Shown: in pieces, positions 59,699-64,000 of the stretch
Layout: each line of letters starts with the position of its first letter
Numbering within the stretch: the first letter of the stretch is position 1
From: Photobacterium lutimaris
Lineage (GTDB): Bacteria; Pseudomonadota; Gammaproteobacteria; Enterobacterales; Vibrionaceae
Assembly (NCBI RefSeq): GCF_003025555.1
Contig: NZ_PYMH01000021.1
Coordinates: 1 to 64,000 of the forward strand
DNA: 64,000 bases
Direction: 5' to 3'
Notes under the pieces: model-generated
Told to the model about the DNA's origin: nothing
Databases searched by the model: none
Seen by the model: only the letters and a program-made list of their open reading frames with translations
Program-made: the position numbers and the translations under genes

Positions 59699-61930
59699 AT
59701 GGATACGGTCAATACGCGCTTTAAGTGGGAGGAAGCCACAGGAGCTGCGAAATATATTGCCGACCGCCATTACGAGGGACTATTAGAAGGGCGGTTTTAC
59801 CGCTCTTCTTGCCCTCGCGGGCGGATCAAATCGGTAACACTTCCATCCTTGCCTGACGGCTACCATATTTTTGGCGCAGATGATGTTCCTGGACAGAATG
59901 TGCTGCCAATTGTTGAAATCGACTGGCCGGCTTTTGCTGATCAAGAGGTGCGGTTTATCGGTCAGGTGATTTTCTTGGTTGTCGGTCCCGACCCCGATGT
60001 CGTCGATTCACTGCTCAATGATATTGACGTCGACTATGAACCACTGGAGCCTGCCTACACAATTGAGCAATCCAAGGCGCTAAAAGACGGTGCCATCCAT
60101 GCGACAGACAATGTATTGGATACCCATGCGCTGACCAAGGGTGACATCCAAGCAGGCTTCGCCAATGCGGTCACTATCATTGAAGAGACCTGCTCGACGG
60201 GTTATCAGGAGCATATCTATCTCGAAACCCAAGGAGCAGTTTGTTATCCGCAGGATGGCAAAGTGGTTTTGGAGGGGTCGATGCAGTGCCCTTGGTATGT
60301 CCACCATACTATGGCGGTGGTACTGGGCCATGACAATGTCAGGGCGATTCAGTGTCCAACCGGTGGTGGATTTGGCGGTAAGGAAGACTTTCCGGATGTG
60401 CTGGCAGCACCATTAGCCGTCGCAGTCGAAAAGCTACAGCAACCTATCAGGCTTATCTTTGAGCGAGGGGAGGACATTGCGACCACTTCAAAACGTCACC
60501 CTGTCACTTTTAATTATAAAACCGGTGTTGATGCCGATGGCAACATTGTTGCTATGGATATCAAGTTCGATGTTAATGCCGGAGCATATCTGAGTTTGTC
60601 GGGCATTGTGCTGCAACGCTCCATCACGACCGCAACCAATGTGTATGACATTCCCAACGTCCGGGTTGAAGGCCATGCCTGGGCCACCAATACGGTTCCA
60701 ACAGGTGCATTCCGAGGCTTTGGTTCGCCACAAAATTGCTTCTGTATGGAAACCCATATTCATCACGTCGCCAAACAGCTTGGTGCTGATCCGCTAGCCT
60801 TCAAGCAACGGCATATGCTGACCTCGCAATCTCATTCTCTGACTGGTGCTGAAATATTTGGCGAGTTGGTGCTTGATGAGATGCTGCAAAAAGTGCTCGA
60901 TATGTCGGATTATCAGCGCAAATCCGCCGAATTTAGCCAGATAGAAGAAACACACCCTGAGCGCCGTAAAGGCAAAAGCAAAGGCATCGGCTTAGCAATA
61001 TTCCAGCACGGTTGTGGTTTTGCTGGCGATTTGGAAGACACCTTAGTCAGGGCGAAGGTCAAACTGCTTAAAGAGCCTGACGGTACGGTGCAGATCCTCG
61101 CCTCTAATACCGATATTGGCCAAGGTTTGAGCCTGACTTTCCGTAAGATCGTCGCAGATACCCTCAATAAACCGCTGGACCAAGTTCAGGTGGCAGTGCC
61201 TGATACCGGTATTGTGCCAGATTCTGGTCCGACAGTGGCATCACGCTCGATCTTGATTGTCGGTTACATCCTCGAAAAAGCAGCGAAAAAGCTGAAAAAA
61301 TCGTGGATAGACGGAGAAGCACAAGAGATAGTCGAAGTGTACTGTAAACCAGACTATCACCAGTGGGATCAAGATACCTATCAAGGCAATGCCTACCAAG
61401 CAACCAGCTACGGGGCCAATGTGGTCGAGGTTGAGGTCGATATGGCAACCGGTGAGGCGGATATTACTGGTGCCTGGGCTGTGTATGATATCGGCAAGGC
61501 CATCGACGGTACGATATTCAGAGGGCAGATTGAAGGCGGTTTGGTGCAGGCGTTGGGTTATGGCAGTTGTGAAAAGCTAGAGCTGAACCAAGATGGCGTT
61601 TTTGCCCAACGTTCAATGGCAGACTATGTGATCCCGACAGCGCTCGATGTACCTGCTATTGGCAGTGATCTTGTCGATAACCCCTACCCATATGGGCCAA
61701 ATGGTGCAAAAGGGGGCGGCGAATTGACCCATAATGGCGGCGCGGCAGCATTTGCTGCAGCGGTTGAGAATGCCATTGGTATGCCACTTTCGTCGATACC
61801 GGTCACGCCTGAAAAAGTGTGCGAGGTGCTTGCTAGTGGTAATACACCTCAGCTAAAGGTGACTCAGCTTAAAGCTAATCAAATCAAAGCAACGGGTTTT
61901 GGCAAAGGAGAGCCTATCAATGAAGATTGA
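59699..61930 (+). CDS. xdhD: Molybdenum-binding subunit of a xanthine-dehydrogenase-type hydroxylase
   Basis: 743 aa. Mo-pterin subunit only: GAAKYIADRHYEGLLEG start, TGGGFGGKEDFP (Mo-cofactor loop), GAFRGFGSPQ (Arg that faces the substrate), NTDIGQGLSLTFRKI, PDTGIVPDSGPTVASRS, and the catalytic Glu in KGGGELTHNGG near residue 677. E. coli XdhD (956 aa) carries its 2Fe-2S domain on the same chain; here the Fe-S and FAD parts are the next two genes. Hydroxylates a purine using water; selenium dependence is suggested by yqeB/yqeC but not visible in the protein. Confidence 0.92.
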   Translation: MDTVNTRFKWEEATGAAKYIADRHYEGLLEGRFYRSSCPRGRIKSVTLPSLPDGYHIFGADDVPGQNVLPIVEIDWPAFADQEVRFIGQVIFLVVGPDPDVVDSLLNDIDVDYEPLEPAYTIEQSKALKDGAIHATDNVLDTHALTKGDIQAGFANAVTIIEETCSTGYQEHIYLETQGAVCYPQDGKVVLEGSMQCPWYVHHTMAVVLGHDNVRAIQCPTGGGFGGKEDFPDVLAAPLAVAVEKLQQPIRLIFERGEDIATTSKRHPVTFNYKTGVDADGNIVAMDIKFDVNAGAYLSLSGIVLQRSITTATNVYDIPNVRVEGHAWATNTVPTGAFRGFGSPQNCFCMETHIHHVAKQLGADPLAFKQRHMLTSQSHSLTGAEIFGELVLDEMLQKVLDMSDYQRKSAEFSQIEETHPERRKGKSKGIGLAIFQHGCGFAGDLEDTLVRAKVKLLKEPDGTVQILASNTDIGQGLSLTFRKIVADTLNKPLDQVQVAVPDTGIVPDSGPTVASRSILIVGYILEKAAKKLKKSWIDGEAQEIVEVYCKPDYHQWDQDTYQGNAYQATSYGANVVEVEVDMATGEADITGAWAVYDIGKAIDGTIFRGQIEGGLVQALGYGSCEKLELNQDGVFAQRSMADYVIPTALDVPAIGSDLVDNPYPYGPNGAKGGGELTHNGGAAAFAAAVENAIGMPLSSIPVTPEKVCEVLASGNTPQLKVTQLKANQIKATGFGKGEPINED

Positions 61931-62390
61931 ATTCTACCTCAATAGCCATCTTGTCGTTGTCGACGTCGAACCGATGCAGTCGCTGCTTCATACTCTGCGC
62001 GGCACAATGGCTCATACTGCGACCAAAGAAGGTTGCGGGGAAGGGGAGTGCGGCGCATGCTCTGTGCTGTTTAATGGACGGTTGGTCAATGCTTGCATGA
62101 TGCCTATCGGCCAAGTTCAGGGCGGCGATGTCATGACCCTTGAAGGCTTACGGCAGACTGAAAAGGGTCAGTGCGTGATCAATGCGCTGCTTGAGGCTAA
62201 AGGAGTGCAGTGTGGGTTCTGTACTCCGGGAATGGTATTGGCGCTCTATGCTTTGCTTGAGGTTGATCCTAACCCCACCGAACACACCATTCGCACCGCT
62301 ATTTCTGGCAACCTCTGCCGCTGTACGGGCTACGGTATGATCGTTGAAGCGGCCAGGATCGCAGCCGAGAAAGGAGAAGGCTTATGGTAA
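61920..62390 (+). CDS. 2Fe-2S subunit of the molybdenum hydroxylase
   Basis: 156 aa from the ATG at 61920 (AAGGAG nine bases before; overlaps the previous stop by 11 bases). Two 2Fe-2S clusters: plant-type GCGEGECGACSVLFNG plus a Cys at VNACMMP, then the hydroxylase-type CGFCTPGMV with NLCRCTGYG. It carries electrons from the Mo centre to FAD. The overlaps on both sides show strict co-translation with its partners. Confidence 0.95.
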   Translation: MKIEFYLNSHLVVVDVEPMQSLLHTLRGTMAHTATKEGCGEGECGACSVLFNGRLVNACMMPIGQVQGGDVMTLEGLRQTEKGQCVINALLEAKGVQCGFCTPGMVLALYALLEVDPNPTEHTIRTAISGNLCRCTGYGMIVEAARIAAEKGEGLW

Positions 62391-63298
62391 ATATCTACCG
62401 GCCAGAATCTTTGGCACAAGCGCTGGATACCTTATCGATGGGTGAACTGATGCTGTTCTCCGGCGGTACTGATCTGATGGTGCAACATGGTGTGAGGGCG
62501 GGGATGTCGCCAAAATTCGAGCAAGATGTCCTGTTTGTCGATGCTATCGAAGAGCTGCAATACATTACGGTTTCTGATCATGAAGGGGCCACTAATGACC
62601 AAGCCAGTGATGCAGAGCAAGCCCTGTATATTGGTGCTGGGGTTGTGTTGTCGGATATTGAACAGCATGCTTTAGTGCCATCGGTATTGCGGCAGAGTGT
62701 CGCTAAGATAGCTGCGCCAGCGTTGCGAAATCGCGCAACATTGGCTGGTAATATCTGTAATGCCTCACCTGCAGCTGACTCTTTGCCAGCCTTGTACTTG
62801 CTTGATGCACGAGTCGTGTTGTCATCAATGCGCGGACAAAGGGAAATGCGATTGGAAGACTTCATTTTGGCCCCACGGGTAACTGCCTTGAAGCCGGATG
62901 AAATGCTCACCCATATCGTGATCCCGCAGCTGGATTTACCTGAAGTGTTCTATCACAAGGTCGGTACTCGGGCGGCCAATGCGCTCAGTAAGTTATCGGT
63001 CGCTGGTTTGGCGCGGATAAAACGTTTTCCGAAGAAAGCACCAGTACTTGAAGATTGGCGAGTGGCCTTTGGCGCTGTAGGGCCAACGGTGGTTCGCAGC
63101 CGTGAGTTGGAATCACTGGTTATTGGACAGTCACTGGATACGCTCGCTAAACCGGGTTTTATTGCTCAGGTGACTGACTGTTATCGTGAAATCATTCACC
63201 CAATTGACGATCAGCGCTCAACGTCAGCTTACCGTCAGCAAGCTTCGATTAATCTACTCACTCGTTGGCTTGAGCATCTGTCTCATTGCAACGGTTAA
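62384..63298 (+). CDS. FAD subunit of the molybdenum hydroxylase
   Basis: 304 aa, CoxM/XdhB-type FAD protein: MLFSGGTDLMVQ and TLAGNICNASPAADSLPALY are the two FAD-binding motifs of the family, followed by the CO-dehydrogenase-flavoprotein C-terminal domain (KVGTRAANALSKLSVAG). Overlaps the Fe-S gene by seven bases with AAAGGAG before its ATG. Corresponds in place to E. coli ygfM, though somewhat longer (about 300 against 259 aa). The final electron acceptor may be NAD+ or another carrier. Confidence 0.93.
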   Translation: MVNIYRPESLAQALDTLSMGELMLFSGGTDLMVQHGVRAGMSPKFEQDVLFVDAIEELQYITVSDHEGATNDQASDAEQALYIGAGVVLSDIEQHALVPSVLRQSVAKIAAPALRNRATLAGNICNASPAADSLPALYLLDARVVLSSMRGQREMRLEDFILAPRVTALKPDEMLTHIVIPQLDLPEVFYHKVGTRAANALSKLSVAGLARIKRFPKKAPVLEDWRVAFGAVGPTVVRSRELESLVIGQSLDTLAKPGFIAQVTDCYREIIHPIDDQRSTSAYRQQASINLLTRWLEHLSHCNG

Positions 63299-63340
63299 CA
63301 AATCCCTTCTTGTATATATTTTTAGTTTACCTTTTTGGTT

Positions 63341-63363
63341 GGGGCCGCTAGGCCCCCTTTTTT
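63341..63363 (+). terminator. Terminator of the ygfK-xdh operon
   Basis: GGGGCC-GCTA-GGCCCC stem followed by C and six T, 42 bp past the last stop. Confidence 0.85.
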
Positions 63364-63393
63364 GACTGTGTAATGACAAAAAAAGATTGGCGA

Positions 63394-64000
63394 TTATAGA
63401 GTGAAGTAAGACTTCACTTCCCTTTCCGCGTCTTCTGGGGTAAGCCAAGTGTCAGGGCGGACACCGTTAAAAATCAAATCGTCAACAATCTTAAATAATG
63501 GCTTAACATTCTCGATATCGGTCAGAGAGTTTCTGGATTTTATGAAACTCTCAAATTGCGGCATGTACGTTCTTTGGGGGAGTGCAAATTTTTTTTCTGA
63601 AACTAGTTTTTTCAAATGATTTAAGTCTTCACAAAACTTTCGTTCATTAGCTACTAGGTTTCTCGGAGGGCTGCTGAGTATTAGGAGCAAAGCGTCAATA
63701 CATAATGGTATAAGTCTTAAATATTCATCCTTTAAAAGTAGGCGGCCATGCTTGGCTAAATTTAACAGCCTCTCCATAGGGACTTCCATTTCCCAATAGA
63801 CACACTCCCTATCACTTGGGTTGCTGGCATGAAAGTTAAGCGTGCCATCCATGTATATATACCTTAGTGTACCGAGCATCTCTGGTTGTACGGGCAGGGG
63901 CAGGTCATGGTTTTCTGCTCGCTCTTTCAGCCAAGTTAACTGGGCGATCATCCGGCCTTCTGGGGTATTATCGGTAGAGTCATAACCTGCAAATTTGTTG
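63394..64000 (-). CDS. Unidentified protein, partial (start beyond window)
   Basis: At least 202 codons on the minus strand, reading in from the right edge. An ATG at 63951 exists, but the frame upstream of it is open and protein-like (NKFAGYDSTDNTPEGR), so the true start lies outside. The protein is soluble, with a hydrophobic helix (LIPLCIDALLLILSS), and ends AEREVKSYFTL. I recognise no family. It is convergent with the xdh operon and more AT-rich than that operon, possibly the edge of another accessory region. Confidence 0.6.
   Translation of the reverse strand, partial: NKFAGYDSTDNTPEGRMIAQLTWLKERAENHDLPLPVQPEMLGTLRYIYMDGTLNFHASNPSDRECVYWEMEVPMERLLNLAKHGRLLLKDEYLRLIPLCIDALLLILSSPPRNLVANERKFCEDLNHLKKLVSEKKFALPQRTYMPQFESFIKSRNSLTDIENVKPLFKIVDDLIFNGVRPDTWLTPEDAEREVKSYFTL

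Overview
The window looks like a chromosomal segment of a gammaproteobacterium, most likely of the Vibrionaceae (Photobacterium, Vibrio or a close relative). The reasons are the torT/torS pair, mgsA, a NorM-type MATE pump, a DUF3157 protein, a Bcr/CflA pump, a BCCT transporter and a ZevAB-like metal-transport pair, all of kinds familiar from that family. No rRNA, tRNA or CRISPR array was seen. Species assignment is not possible from reading alone.

Layout. 1-3300 is an AT-rich accessory strip. It holds two broken transposase genes (an IS91-family recombinase/transposase chimera and an IS110 N-terminus), a small membrane protein, an aminoglycoside-phosphotransferase-like kinase, a GNAT acetyltransferase and short gene scraps. 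3300-19700 is mostly ordinary chromosome: RNase HI with a viroplasmin domain, an RRM protein, a MATE and a Bcr pump, an alcohol-dehydrogenase-like reductase, methylglyoxal synthase, TorT/TorS (no TorR nearby), a triple rhodanese, a RhlE helicase, a TPR membrane protein, a Nudix hydrolase and an S4 protein. It also contains a frameshifted HTH gene and a ferric-reductase remnant.

19724-28752 and 51610-63298 are the two halves of a purine/uric-acid catabolic system known from E. coli as ygeV-yqeA and yqeB-xdhD-ygfM. The first half is the sigma-54 activator YgeV, then YgeW (carbamoyltransferase), YgeX (2,3-diaminopropionate ammonia-lyase), YgeY, HyuA and YqeA (carbamate kinase). The second half is YqeB, YqeC and MocA (maturation of a molybdenum hydroxylase), then YgfK, SsnA and a three-subunit molybdenum hydroxylase. 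Between the halves lies a two-gene operon for a very large pyruvate:ferredoxin-type oxidoreductase (1671 aa) and a single-chain NfnB-NfnA-like ferredoxin/NAD(P) oxidoreductase. The inference is that pyruvate from YgeX could be oxidised here, with reduced ferredoxin passed to NADPH, while YgeW/YqeA yield ATP.

The main regulatory finding is a shared signature in front of both catabolic operons. Each has a sigma-54 -24/-12 promoter (a good one at 55115-55130 for ygfK, a weaker one at 21800-21815 for ygeW). Upstream of each lie copies of a palindrome, TATCA-N3-TGATA: four in 54780-54942 and one plus several half-sites in 21531-21680. These are the best candidates for YgeV activator sites, which I do not recall being described.

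Other regions: 28926-33861 holds a BCCT transporter, a membrane GDPD, dodecin and a cluster of very small genes. 42293-51491 holds YddG, a PTS EIICB, an IclR regulator next to an arginase-fold protein that has lost most metal ligands, a ZevAB-like pair, a double-domain lysozyme inhibitor (LprI-like plus MliC-like), DUF3157, and a rhodanese plus MauE-like pair. 63394-64000 is an unidentified gene running off the window.
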